A stretch of 8,720 nt of DNA from an uncultured Lachnospiraceae bacterium (GTDB lineage: Bacteria; Bacillota; Clostridia; Lachnospirales; Lachnospiraceae). The position numbers were made by a program, and so were the translations under genes. The notes beneath the pieces are model-generated. The model was given only the letters and a program-made list of their open reading frames with translations, was not told the DNA's origin and searched no databases. Shown one piece after another: positions 1 to 7,606 of the stretch. The stretch's first letter is position 1. The number at the start of each line of letters is the position of its first letter. The DNA lies in NCBI GenBank assembly GCA_945485625.1, contig CALYSH010000046.1:1-8720 (forward strand). The letters run 5' to 3'.

Positions 1-3000
1 TGTTATCATACTCCAGAGTGACGTTGTTGCCAATACCCTCCACATAATTTCCTTTTTGTTTAAAGCTGTCTCCGTAAATCCTGGAGGCATCGCCGGCAAA
101 CAATTGACCAAAGGCCTTTTCCTTCTTCACAAATCGGAAGCCCTTGAAATGAACCTTCGCCCGCATGGTAAAGCCAATGCTTACCACTCCCTTGATTCTC
201 CTGGGAAGCGTATAAGTTTCCTCCTGGTAGGTATTCCATATGGAAGGCTTTTGATAAACCAGGGTAGTCAGAATTTCCCGCTTCTCCTGCCCCGGCTCCG
301 AAACCCACACGTCAATGGGGTATTCCTTATCATCCAATGCAAAAACCGGCAGTATCAGCTCATCCGAACCATATTCCCCGAAGTCCACATTATCAAAGAA
401 TACACCGCTGAGTCCTTCTCTCGCTGTGGAGATACCCTTTTCATTTCCGTTTCCGATCTCTCCCAGACTTTCCGTAAAGAGCCCTGCAATCACAAGTTCA
501 TAAGGATTCAAGCAAGCCTCTCCAAGACCCTGTGCCTCATACTCCAGCTGGGAAATCACAGTCACTTTTCCCTTGGAATCCTGTGCCATACAGCGAACCC
601 GGAACTCTCCATCCCCAACTGCAGTCACGCGTACCCTGTAACGATTTTCTTCTCTGGACACCATCTGAAGCTTCGCCGTATTTACCTCGATTCCGGTAGT
701 ATTCACCGCTCGGAATAGAAGCTGCACGTCATTGGCCGTCTCCGGATAAACCACTGCCTCCAGCAGCTGCTCCGGATGCTCCTTTGTCAATAGATGCTCT
801 TCCTGCGCAAGCAGCTCCACCTTTCTTACCGGAATGATACCGGGTGCTTTCTGAGACACGGATTGACAATCCTCCAGGAATCCTTTTTTGCGGTTCTCTC
901 CCGGATCCTCTGCCTGCAGGATAACCTCTGCACTCTTTAGTCCCTCGCCGCTTACCTTTACCCGGATTTCTCCGGCCTCGCCATTGCCGGCAACAACTGC
1001 CAGAAGCTTTCCAGAGAACAGCTTTCGGGTAGCGGATTTATAATCATCATAATCCGTACTGTCCCCGTTATCCAGACCCAAAAGACGACCTGCACCCTCC
1101 ACGGTGACATGCACATAATCCACTGCATTCTCTACCGGATACCCGTCTCTGTCCACCGTTTCTATGGTAATAAAGCTTAAATCCTTACCATCTCCCAGAA
1201 TCGTGGTCTTATCCGCAGCCAGTGAAATCTGTTCTCCCTGACCGAAGGAATGTCTCTCGTCATGGGCCACGGCACAGCCCTTTTCATCATACGCCACCGC
1301 ACGGATGACGCCCGGTTCATATGCCACGCGGAAGCTGGCCAGAAGCTCCAGCCCATTCTCGTGGTCCAAATCTACGCATCCCAGAGATTTGTCATTCAAA
1401 AACAGTTCTACCTTCGGACAGTTGGAGCAGGCACACACATCAATCAGCTGTCCCGGGTTAAAGTCCCAATAGGGATAGAGATGTACCATGGGTGCCTTCT
1501 TATAATCCGTCCACTCCGCCTGATAAATATAATAAGGGTCCTTGGGAAAGCCCGCCGTATCAATCTGTCCAAAATACGAATTTTTGGTATGGTAGGGGGT
1601 AGGCTCACCGATATAATCAAAGCCCGTCCATATAAACATTCCCAGTGAGAACTTGGCATCCCTGTCATCCGTGATACACTTTACGGTACTCTCAGCGCCC
1701 CAGCTGGTAGAAGAATTTCCAAGAGCCGAGCACTGCTCATCCTCATCCGCCAGAATGGATTGGGACAACGGGAAATGATAGATTCCGCGGCTTTGAACCA
1801 CAGAGGCAGTCTCACTTCCGTAAATAATCCAATCCGGATGCTCCTTGTGGTGCTTCTCATAATAGCGTTCCCCATAATTGTATCCGGCCATCTTTACAAT
1901 GTCCGCACAGTTCTGGGCACCGGTCCAGGGCATGTAGTTTGAGCCGATGGTCACCCTTGCATTCTCCCTGGGATCATGCTCCTTCACATAGCCTGCCAGT
2001 CTCCTGGTAATCTCTTCTCCATGGGCATCCGCATGGGTATCATATATCTCGTTACCGATGGACCAGAGCAGCAGGGACGGATGATTTCTGTCTCTTCGAA
2101 CCCAGCTTCTTACATCTCTCTCCGCCCATTCTACAAAAAAACGTGCATAATCGTAGGTCGTCTTAGGGCGCTCCCACATATCAAAGGCTTCACTGTCCAC
2201 CAGGAATCCCATGCGATCCGCCAGTTCCATAAATTCCGGGGCCGGCATATTGTGGCTGGTACGAAGGGAATTGACACCCATCTCCTTTAAGATGGTAAAC
2301 TGTCTTCTCAAAGCAGCCTCGTTAAAGGCAGCCCCCAGACATCCCAAATCGTGATGCTCACATACACCGTGAAGCTTTAACCATTCACCATTCAGGAAAA
2401 ATCCTTTGTCGGCATCAAAGGCCATGGTCTTAAAGCCCACGGTAATCCTCTGACTGTCCCAAGTTTGCGACCCACGCTGCAGTTCCACCTGCAGGGTATA
2501 GCAGTTGGGGGCATCCGTACTCCACAGCAGGGGTGCCGTCACCTCCGCATCCAGACAAACCTTCCCATTGCATAACGCGTTACAAGTCTTCTCCCCCAAC
2601 GCACGGGAGCTTCCCTCCGGTCCGATCAGAGTGTAGATTACTTTTGTATCCTCCGTTATGATTCCATCCACTTCTGTCTCAAGATGCATCACAAAGTCGG
2701 TTTCATCGGGAAGCTTCTTTGTGGTATCCAGCCCGGAATCCGCAGGCACAATATGTACATAGGTACCATCCAGGGGCAGATAAGTCTCCTTACACTGCTT
2801 CAGCCATACATTCCGGTATATGCCTGCTCCGGAATACCATCTGGAATTGGGAGACTGGTGCCGCACCAGCACCACCAATTCATTGTCCCCGTCCTTCAGC
2901 TGTTCTGTCAAATCCACATCAAAGGTGGAATACCCATACTTCCAGTCGAAAATGCTCATACCGTTACAATACACGGTAGAATTCATGTATACACCATCAA

Positions 3001-3214
3001 ACCGGAGAATCACCCTCTCTCCGGTCTTACACTTCCATGGGAATGTCTTTCGATACCATCCGAAGCTGTCCTCGTACAAGTTCGTTGCATTGTAAATCAA
3101 CCAATCATGGGGCAATTCCACCGGTTGAAACTCCTGTCTGCGTGCTTCCATCTCTTCCCATGTAGTATCCAGAGGGGTCTTTAAAAAGTACCAGTTGTCA
3201 ACAAAAAGCTCCAT
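1..3214 (-). CDS. GH2 family beta-galactosidase-like glycosidase with C-terminal beta-sandwich modules (3' end outside window)
   Basis: An exo-acting retaining glycosidase of family GH2, probably a beta-galactosidase, although the sugar specificity cannot be fixed from sequence. The frame is open for 1071 codons and runs off the window without a stop. An N-terminal sugar-binding sandwich (about 1-165) contains RWYSGAGIYRNV at 125-136, as in BgaA-type galactosidases. An Ig-like domain follows (about 165-265), then a TIM barrel (about 270-560) with HGVCEHHDLG from 282 and RTSHN around 318-322. The acid/base is Glu389 in SIGNE and the nucleophile is Glu468 in YGSETAS. A DUF4982-like domain starts near 573 and a GH2 C5-like domain spans about 660-765. 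A CBM6-like module covers about 900-1030, and a second begins near 1046. No signal peptide is visible, so it is probably cytoplasmic. It starts 20 nt after the GH67 stop, which implies co-transcription. The family call is firm; the substrate is inferred. Confidence 0.93.
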   Translation of the reverse strand, partial: MELFVDNWYFLKTPLDTTWEEMEARRQEFQPVELPHDWLIYNATNLYEDSFGWYRKTFPWKCKTGERVILRFDGVYMNSTVYCNGMSIFDWKYGYSTFDVDLTEQLKDGDNELVVLVRHQSPNSRWYSGAGIYRNVWLKQCKETYLPLDGTYVHIVPADSGLDTTKKLPDETDFVMHLETEVDGIITEDTKVIYTLIGPEGSSRALGEKTCNALCNGKVCLDAEVTAPLLWSTDAPNCYTLQVELQRGSQTWDSQRITVGFKTMAFDADKGFFLNGEWLKLHGVCEHHDLGCLGAAFNEAALRRQFTILKEMGVNSLRTSHNMPAPEFMELADRMGFLVDSEAFDMWERPKTTYDYARFFVEWAERDVRSWVRRDRNHPSLLLWSIGNEIYDTHADAHGEEITRRLAGYVKEHDPRENARVTIGSNYMPWTGAQNCADIVKMAGYNYGERYYEKHHKEHPDWIIYGSETASVVQSRGIYHFPLSQSILADEDEQCSALGNSSTSWGAESTVKCITDDRDAKFSLGMFIWTGFDYIGEPTPYHTKNSYFGQIDTAGFPKDPYYIYQAEWTDYKKAPMVHLYPYWDFNPGQLIDVCACSNCPKVELFLNDKSLGCVDLDHENGLELLASFRVAYEPGVIRAVAYDEKGCAVAHDERHSFGQGEQISLAADKTTILGDGKDLSFITIETVDRDGYPVENAVDYVHVTVEGAGRLLGLDNGDSTDYDDYKSATRKLFSGKLLAVVAGNGEAGEIRVKVSGEGLKSAEVILQAEDPGENRKKGFLEDCQSVSQKAPGIIPVRKVELLAQEEHLLTKEHPEQLLEAVVYPETANDVQLLFRAVNTTGIEVNTAKLQMVSREENRYRVRVTAVGDGEFRVRCMAQDSKGKVTVISQLEYEAQGLGEACLNPYELVIAGLFTESLGEIGNGNEKGISTAREGLSGVFFDNVDFGEYGSDELILPVFALDDKEYPIDVWVSEPGQEKREILTTLVYQKPSIWNTYQEETYTLPRRIKGVVSIGFTMRAKVHFKGFRFVKKEKAFGQLFAGDASRIYGDSFKQKGNYVEGIGNNVTLEYDN

Positions 3215-3224
3215 CGTCTCTTTT

Positions 3225-3230
3225 CCTCCA
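3225..3230 (-). promoter_or_regulatory. Ribosome binding site of the GH2 gene
   Basis: TGGAGG on the minus strand lies 10 nt before the ATG at 3214, inside the 20-nt gap after the GH67 stop codon. The spacing is slightly long, but no other start codon fits the conserved N-terminus. It supports translation of GH2 from the same mRNA as GH67. Confidence 0.7.
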
Positions 3231-3234
3231 AATC

Positions 3235-5235
3235 TTAGTAAATCACTCTGCCTCGCTCATCCGCAATTCCGCTCTTGCGGTAAAAATAAGAATTCACCTG
3301 ATCACGCCATTCCTTTGCATTGGACAACTGCATACCAAAGCGACGGCGTACATTTTCATAGACTCCTGTATCAACCTTCCCCTGAAGGCTCTCCCACAAT
3401 CGAATCATTTCCTCCACTTCTTCCACACCCTCAAAATGGCTGTCATAAATATGCTGGATCAATGTCTTATTGCTCTTCAATACATAAGTATATGGTACAT
3501 GGTGGAAAAATAAAAGTAATTCCTCGGGACAGCTTTCCATTTTATTGTACATGGATGCATTTGGCTCATAGTACTGTAGTGCGTAGCCGGTTCCCTTATC
3601 GCTCCGGTCCACGCCGATTCCCAGATGATCCGCCCGGTGATAGGTGCCCCATCTGGAATATTCATATCCGTCCACACTGCAGCCGTAATGAACATGAGGC
3701 GTTACCATCCAGCCGATTCCCAAGGGAGAGGTGTACTTCTCATAGGTTTCCCTGGAGGGAAGCATGATTTTCTCAATGGTCTCCACCACCTCCGCCTCAT
3801 TGGATACCGACATACGGATCCACTCCTCAAGGATCTCTTCTGCCGACAGGGAAGTCCGGAACGCCAGACGTCCGAAGCCGTAGAAATTTGCAGCTGCCAG
3901 CTCACTTCCGGTCCAGCAGAAATCATTTCCGGTATTACATACCGCTGCAATACCTGCATTGGCATTGCCCATGGTACGCCCGCTGATGACATCCGCAACC
4001 GTATCCAGATCTCCGCCGCAATAGGTTTTGAAATCCAGAATTTCCTTAAACATGGGAATCAGGTAGCACACATCAATCTGATGTCCGGTATATTCCTGTG
4101 CCACCTGAACCTCCAGCATCTGGTTGGTCTTCTTTAATCCACCAAGCAAAGGAGAAATGGGCTCCCTGATCTGGAAATCCATGGGACCGTTCTTAATCTG
4201 CAGAATCACATTATCATGATAATCTCCGTCCATTTTGATGAAGTTATCGTAACCGGCTCTGGCACGATCGGTTTTGTAATCACGCCAATCCTGGGTACAG
4301 TTATATACAAAACATCTCCAGATAATGATTCCACCGTAGGGCTTTACAATATCCGCCAGCATATTGGCACCGTCCGCCTGGGTTCTGCCATAGGTAAAGG
4401 GCCCGGGCCGTCCCTCGGAATCCGCCTTTACCAGGAAGCCGCCCAGATTGGGGATTCGCTCAAAGACCTCCTTCATTTTCTTCTCCCACCAGGCAATTAC
4501 CCCGGGATCCAGAGGATCCGCACTGTCCAAGCCACCCAGCTCCATGGTAGCAGCGTAATTTAAGCTCAGATACAGCTTAATCCCATACTCTGCAAAGATT
4601 TCAGCCATGGCCTTCATCTCAGCGAAATAACGGTCTGTAATCAAATAGGTTGCAGCCTGCTTCACATTTACATTGTTGATCACAACACCGTTTATGCCCA
4701 CGCTGGCAGCCAGTCTGGCATAATCTCTGGTTCTCCCATCTACAATGACACGGTCCTGTTCAAAGAAGAAGGAATTCCCGGAATAGCCTCTTTCAATGCT
4801 TCCGTCCATATTGTCCCAATGATTCAACATACGAAGGGGATTGTCCGGATTGCAAAGAAGGGAAATTCCACGCAGGTCCTTCTCCATGGATATCAGACGA
4901 AGCAGATGAAAGACGCCGTACAAAAGCCCCTTCTCATCCCCTGCCAGAAGCTGAAGACATCCGTCCTGTTCCAGAAGCTCATACCCCTCTTTCCGAATTC
5001 GTCCATCCGCCTTTCGGATAAGGCTCAAAACGCCGGCATTCGGATTTTCCTCCATGGCAGGTTCCATTCCGTACATTCCCTTCAATCCGGCTGTCCATTC
5101 CTCCAGAGCACTTTTTACCACTGCGTCGGATGCATCAAATCCCTTCAGGTACACACCCTGAATAAGCTTATCATTCCCGCGCTTCTCCTTTTCGGTATAC
5201 TTGAGCCATAGCTCAGACCACTTTTTTTCTTCCAT
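3235..5235 (-). CDS. aguA: GH67 alpha-glucuronidase
   Basis: An intracellular alpha-glucuronidase that removes 4-O-methyl-D-glucuronic acid from the non-reducing terminal xylose of aldouronic acids (glucuronoxylan fragments). I place the start at 5235, giving 666 residues, close to the usual family length of about 680. AGGAGG lies 5 nt upstream, and the longer in-frame extension to 5316 would translate through a large hairpin. An N-terminal alpha/beta domain (about 1-135) is followed by the TIM barrel (about 140-460) and a helical C-terminal domain. The likely acid is Glu274 in KADSEG. Asp353 in PMDFQIREP and Glu381 in QEYTG are the likely base residues. Their spacings of 79 and 28 residues match those I recall for the Geobacillus enzyme (E285, D364, E392). 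There is no signal peptide. It lies between GH3 and GH2 in one probable operon, consistent with stepwise xylan-fragment degradation in the cytoplasm. Confidence 0.96.
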   Translation of the reverse strand: MEEKKWSELWLKYTEKEKRGNDKLIQGVYLKGFDASDAVVKSALEEWTAGLKGMYGMEPAMEENPNAGVLSLIRKADGRIRKEGYELLEQDGCLQLLAGDEKGLLYGVFHLLRLISMEKDLRGISLLCNPDNPLRMLNHWDNMDGSIERGYSGNSFFFEQDRVIVDGRTRDYARLAASVGINGVVINNVNVKQAATYLITDRYFAEMKAMAEIFAEYGIKLYLSLNYAATMELGGLDSADPLDPGVIAWWEKKMKEVFERIPNLGGFLVKADSEGRPGPFTYGRTQADGANMLADIVKPYGGIIIWRCFVYNCTQDWRDYKTDRARAGYDNFIKMDGDYHDNVILQIKNGPMDFQIREPISPLLGGLKKTNQMLEVQVAQEYTGHQIDVCYLIPMFKEILDFKTYCGGDLDTVADVISGRTMGNANAGIAAVCNTGNDFCWTGSELAAANFYGFGRLAFRTSLSAEEILEEWIRMSVSNEAEVVETIEKIMLPSRETYEKYTSPLGIGWMVTPHVHYGCSVDGYEYSRWGTYHRADHLGIGVDRSDKGTGYALQYYEPNASMYNKMESCPEELLLFFHHVPYTYVLKSNKTLIQHIYDSHFEGVEEVEEMIRLWESLQGKVDTGVYENVRRRFGMQLSNAKEWRDQVNSYFYRKSGIADERGRVIY

Positions 5236-5240
5236 CTTTT

Positions 5241-5246
5241 CCTCCT
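5241..5246 (-). promoter_or_regulatory. Ribosome binding site that fixes the GH67 start
   Basis: A perfect AGGAGG on the minus strand, 5 nt (AAAAG) before the ATG at 5235. The upstream in-frame ATG at 5256 lies before this site and has no purine-rich sequence ahead of it. The farthest ATG at 5316 sits before the hairpin. The site therefore selects 5235. Confidence 0.88.
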
Positions 5247-5262
5247 GAAAACCCATGTATCG

Positions 5263-5307
5263 AAAATACCCCCATACCCCCCTCCAGGGGAGAGTATGAG
5301 GGATTTT
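5263..5307 (-). terminator. Large intercistronic hairpin between GH3 and GH67 (possible partial terminator or mRNA-stability element)
   Basis: An imperfect inverted repeat begins 14 nt past the GH3 stop codon. On the minus-strand transcript it folds into about 19 base pairs: an AAAAT/ATTTT base, one bulge, then a GC-rich stem closing on a loop of about six bases at 5283-5288. Three positions that would be C-A mismatches in a plus-strand RNA (5272/5299, 5278/5293, 5280/5291) are G-U pairs in the minus-strand RNA. Only a short U-run (ATTTTCG) follows in the transcribed direction, so full termination is doubtful. Attenuation or protection of the GH3 3' end is as likely. No promoter is evident in the short stretch before GH67, so GH67 and GH2 probably depend on read-through. 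Confidence 0.7.
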
Positions 5308-5321
5308 ATTTTTCAAGTATA

Positions 5322-7457
5322 TTATGCAATACTCAACGTCAGCTCAGTAACCGTCTTGCCGGTCAGCTTCGCACTTCTGGTATCGGGAGCCTGTCCGCCC
5401 ACATATACCTTCACTTCGCCGTTTACCTGAAGCTCGCCGTTCTCATCAAATACACCCAAAGCTTCCTTGGGCAGATGCAGGGTAACAGTCTTGGATTCAC
5501 CTGCTGCCAGAGCCACCTTACGGATACCCTTCAGCTGTGCGTTGGGAGTCCCTTCCCTGCAGACCTTTACATATACCTGCACGGTTTCTGTGCCGGCTGT
5601 CTTTCCGGAATTGGTCACGGTAGCGGTAATATCCACACCGTCTGCTCCCACCTTTTCTGCAGATGCCTTTACATCGCTGTAGGTAAAGTCGGTATAGGAA
5701 AGACCATATCCGAAGGGATAAAGTGCTTCACTCTGCATATAACGATAGGTACGATTCTTCATACTGTAATCAGTAAATGCAGGAAGTTCATCGGTGGAAC
5801 GATAGAAGGTTACCGGCAGCTTTCCTTCCGGGTTCTTCTCACCAAAGAGAATCTCCGCAATTGCCTTACCTCCCTGTGCACCGGGATACCATCCCTGCAG
5901 AATAGCAGGCACATGCTCATCTGCCCAGTTTACTGCCAAAGCACTGCCGGAGAGAAGCACCAGGACCATGGGCTTGCCGGAAGCGTAAATGGTTTCCAAT
6001 ACATGCTGCTGCAAGCCGGGAAGCTCCAGATTGGGCTTATCACCGCTGGCAAACTCGTTGCCCTCGTCGCCCTCTTCGCCTTCCAGTCCGGAATCCAGAC
6101 CCATTACAGCGATAATAATATCACTCTCGTCGCACACACCCTTTACTTCGGAGATACGGTCATCCTCCATACCAAGGTTCTGAGACTTGGTATGGCAAAG
6201 GTGACAGCCCTCAGAGGTTACCACTCTCACGTCATCTCCCAGATAATCCTGCAAGCCTTCCAGGACGGTAATATAACGGGATGCAGTGCCTTCGTAGTTG
6301 CCCACCAGCGCTCTTCTGTTGTTTGCGTTGGGGCCGATGACACCTACAGTCTTGTATGCCTTCTTATCCAGAGGAAGAAGCCCTCCCTCATTCTTCAGCA
6401 ATACCACACACTTCTCAGCTGCCTTAAGGTTCAGCTCCTGCATGGGCTTACTGTCCACAACAGAATATGGAATCTCATCGAAGGGATTCTGACCCTTTTC
6501 ATCAAATACGCCCAGCTTCATACGAGTGGTAAACAGGTTCACCAGAGCCTCATCCAGCCGGCTCTCCTTTACCAGTCCCTCCTCAACGGCCTGCTTCAGA
6601 TAATGGAAGAGATTTCCGCAATTCAAATCGCAACCGTTGTTCATCGCCATAGCTACAGACTCCACCGGAGTATCGGTTACCTTGTGCCCCTCATGGAAAT
6701 CCTTGATTGCCCAGCAGTCGCTGACCACATGACCCTCAAAGCCCCACTTCTCTCTCAGGGTATCCTGAAGCAGTTCCTTATTACCGCAGCAGGGAGCACC
6801 ATTGGTACGATTGTATGCACCCATCACTGCCTCTACACCCGCTTCCTGAACACAGGCCTTGAAGGCAGGCAGATAGGTTTCTGCCATATCCTGCTTGCTT
6901 GCTACCGCATTGAAGCTGTGACGGATATCCTCGGGACCGCTGTGTACCGCAAAATGCTTTGCGCAGGCTGCTGCCTTCAGATAGGTTTCATCATGACCCT
7001 GTAAGCCCTGTACAAAACGGACACCCAGTCTGGAGGTCAGATACGGGTCCTCACCGAAGGTCTCATGTCCCCGTCCCCATCTGGGATCACGGAAGATATT
7101 CACGTTGGGGGACCAGAAGGTTAACCCCTTGTAAATATCGGTATCACCGTACTGCTGCTGCATATTAAATTTTGCCCGGCCCTCTGTGGAAATAGCATCT
7201 GCCACCTCCTCGATAAAGTCCTCATCAAAGGTTGCAGCCAGACCGATGGACTGCGGGAATACGGTTGCAACGCCGGCTCTTGCCACACCATGCAGCGCCT
7301 CATTCCACCAATTGTAAGCCTTGATGCCCAGACGCTCGATGGCAGGCGCCCAGCTTAAGGTCTGCTCTACCTTTTCCTCCAGTGTCATTTTAGCAACCAG
7401 TTCTGCCGCTCTTTTGCGATATTCCTGTACCTTTGCCTTATTCTTTGCAATTTCCAT
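5322..7457 (-). CDS. GH3 glycosidase, probable beta-xylosidase
   Basis: A 711-residue retaining exo-glycosidase of family GH3, likely releasing xylose from xylo-oligosaccharides; beta-glucosidase or arabinofuranosidase activity is possible. The (alpha/beta)8 domain (about 20-325) has the AKHFAVHSGPEDIRH segment (Lys167-His168) and the ETYLPAFK and VMGAYNRTNG segments typical of the bacterial beta-xylosidase branch. The catalytic nucleophile is Asp247 in VVSDCWA. The alpha/beta sandwich domain (about 345-555) holds the acidic loop LEGEEGDEGNEF; Glu461 is the best acid/base candidate by comparison with the ExEGxD pattern of relatives. A fibronectin-III-like domain ends the protein (about 590-700). 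There is no signal peptide, so a cytoplasmic location is likely. The start at 7457 is preceded by GGGGGAAG with a 5-nt spacer. It is the first gene of the probable operon, behind its own promoter. Confidence 0.95.
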   Translation of the reverse strand: MEIAKNKAKVQEYRKRAAELVAKMTLEEKVEQTLSWAPAIERLGIKAYNWWNEALHGVARAGVATVFPQSIGLAATFDEDFIEEVADAISTEGRAKFNMQQQYGDTDIYKGLTFWSPNVNIFRDPRWGRGHETFGEDPYLTSRLGVRFVQGLQGHDETYLKAAACAKHFAVHSGPEDIRHSFNAVASKQDMAETYLPAFKACVQEAGVEAVMGAYNRTNGAPCCGNKELLQDTLREKWGFEGHVVSDCWAIKDFHEGHKVTDTPVESVAMAMNNGCDLNCGNLFHYLKQAVEEGLVKESRLDEALVNLFTTRMKLGVFDEKGQNPFDEIPYSVVDSKPMQELNLKAAEKCVVLLKNEGGLLPLDKKAYKTVGVIGPNANNRRALVGNYEGTASRYITVLEGLQDYLGDDVRVVTSEGCHLCHTKSQNLGMEDDRISEVKGVCDESDIIIAVMGLDSGLEGEEGDEGNEFASGDKPNLELPGLQQHVLETIYASGKPMVLVLLSGSALAVNWADEHVPAILQGWYPGAQGGKAIAEILFGEKNPEGKLPVTFYRSTDELPAFTDYSMKNRTYRYMQSEALYPFGYGLSYTDFTYSDVKASAEKVGADGVDITATVTNSGKTAGTETVQVYVKVCREGTPNAQLKGIRKVALAAGESKTVTLHLPKEALGVFDENGELQVNGEVKVYVGGQAPDTRSAKLTGKTVTELTLSIA

Positions 7458-7462
7458 AAATA

Positions 7463-7470
7463 CTTCCCCC
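7463..7470 (-). promoter_or_regulatory. Ribosome binding site of the GH3 gene
   Basis: GGGGGAAG on the minus strand ends 5 nt before the ATG at 7457. It is a non-canonical but purine-rich Shine-Dalgarno site at normal spacing. It supports the chosen start, which also matches the usual short N-terminal helix before the KMTLEEKV segment of GH3 proteins. Confidence 0.7.
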
Positions 7471-7503
7471 TATTCAGATTATTCACAGAATGGATGCTTT
7501 TAT

Positions 7504-7531
7504 TTTATAATAAAATACGGTTCCTACGCAA
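7504..7531 (-). promoter_or_regulatory. Putative sigma-A promoter of the GH3-GH67-GH2 operon
   Basis: On the minus strand, TTGCGT (7526-7531) lies 16 bp from TATAAA (7504-7509), a fair match to the vegetative -35/-10 pattern. Transcription would begin near 7497 and give a leader of about 40 nt before the GH3 ATG. It is the best candidate in the 140-bp gap. The -10 box lies inside a perfect 17-bp AT-rich palindrome (7501-7517). No clear CcpA-type cre site was seen. Confidence 0.5.
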
Positions 7532-7548
7532 TGTATTTTATTGCCCTG

Positions 7549-7581
7549 TTCTGGTACGGAATTGCCATTTTTGTACCAGAA
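7549..7581. repeat. Perfect 9-bp inverted repeat upstream of the GH3 promoter, candidate operator
   Basis: TTCTGGTAC at 7549-7557 and GTACCAGAA at 7573-7581 form a perfect inverted repeat with a 15-bp spacer. It lies between the HD-GYP terminator and the putative -35 box, centred about 36 bp upstream of that box. No T-run follows it on the minus strand, so it is a poor terminator. The position suits an activator or other dimeric regulator acting on the glycosidase operon. The regulator is not in the window, and the function is inferred. Confidence 0.45.
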
Positions 7582-7606
7582 AAAAAGAGAGGTGACATCA
7601 CCCCTC
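7580..7606 (-). terminator. Intrinsic terminator of the HD-GYP response regulator gene
   Basis: On the minus strand, GAGGGGTGA (7598-7606) pairs with TCACCTCTC (7587-7595), giving about eight stem pairs with one G-U and a 4-base loop. Seven T residues (7580-7586) follow directly. The left arm contains the last codons and the TGA stop of the HD-GYP gene. This separates the regulator transcript from the glycosidase operon downstream. Confidence 0.88.

Noticed and set aside
56..718. A 220-codon plus-strand open frame
   Set aside because: It lies antisense to the C-terminal part of the GH2 gene, which is continuously open and homologous along its length on the minus strand.
2684..3184. A 166-codon plus-strand open frame near the GH2 start
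   Set aside because: It is opposite the conserved N-terminal sugar-binding domain of GH2 and shows no domain of its own.
5263..5310. Reading the GH3-GH67 hairpin as a plus-strand terminator, because a T-rich tail follows on that strand
   Set aside because: No plus-strand gene ends there, and the stem has three C-A mismatches in a plus-strand RNA that become G-U pairs in the minus-strand RNA.
5475..7004. A 509-codon open frame on the plus strand opposite the GH3 gene
   Set aside because: It is fully antisense to a gene with clear catalytic motifs. Its translation shows no recognisable domain and is rich in Ile, Leu, His and Cys, as expected from the mirrored codon bias of GH3. No convincing ribosome binding site or promoter was seen.
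7458..7597. A small gene, riboswitch or cre site in the gap before GH3
   Set aside because: No start with a ribosome binding site gives a plausible peptide. The leader after the putative start is only about 40 nt, too short for a riboswitch, and no match to the cre consensus was found.
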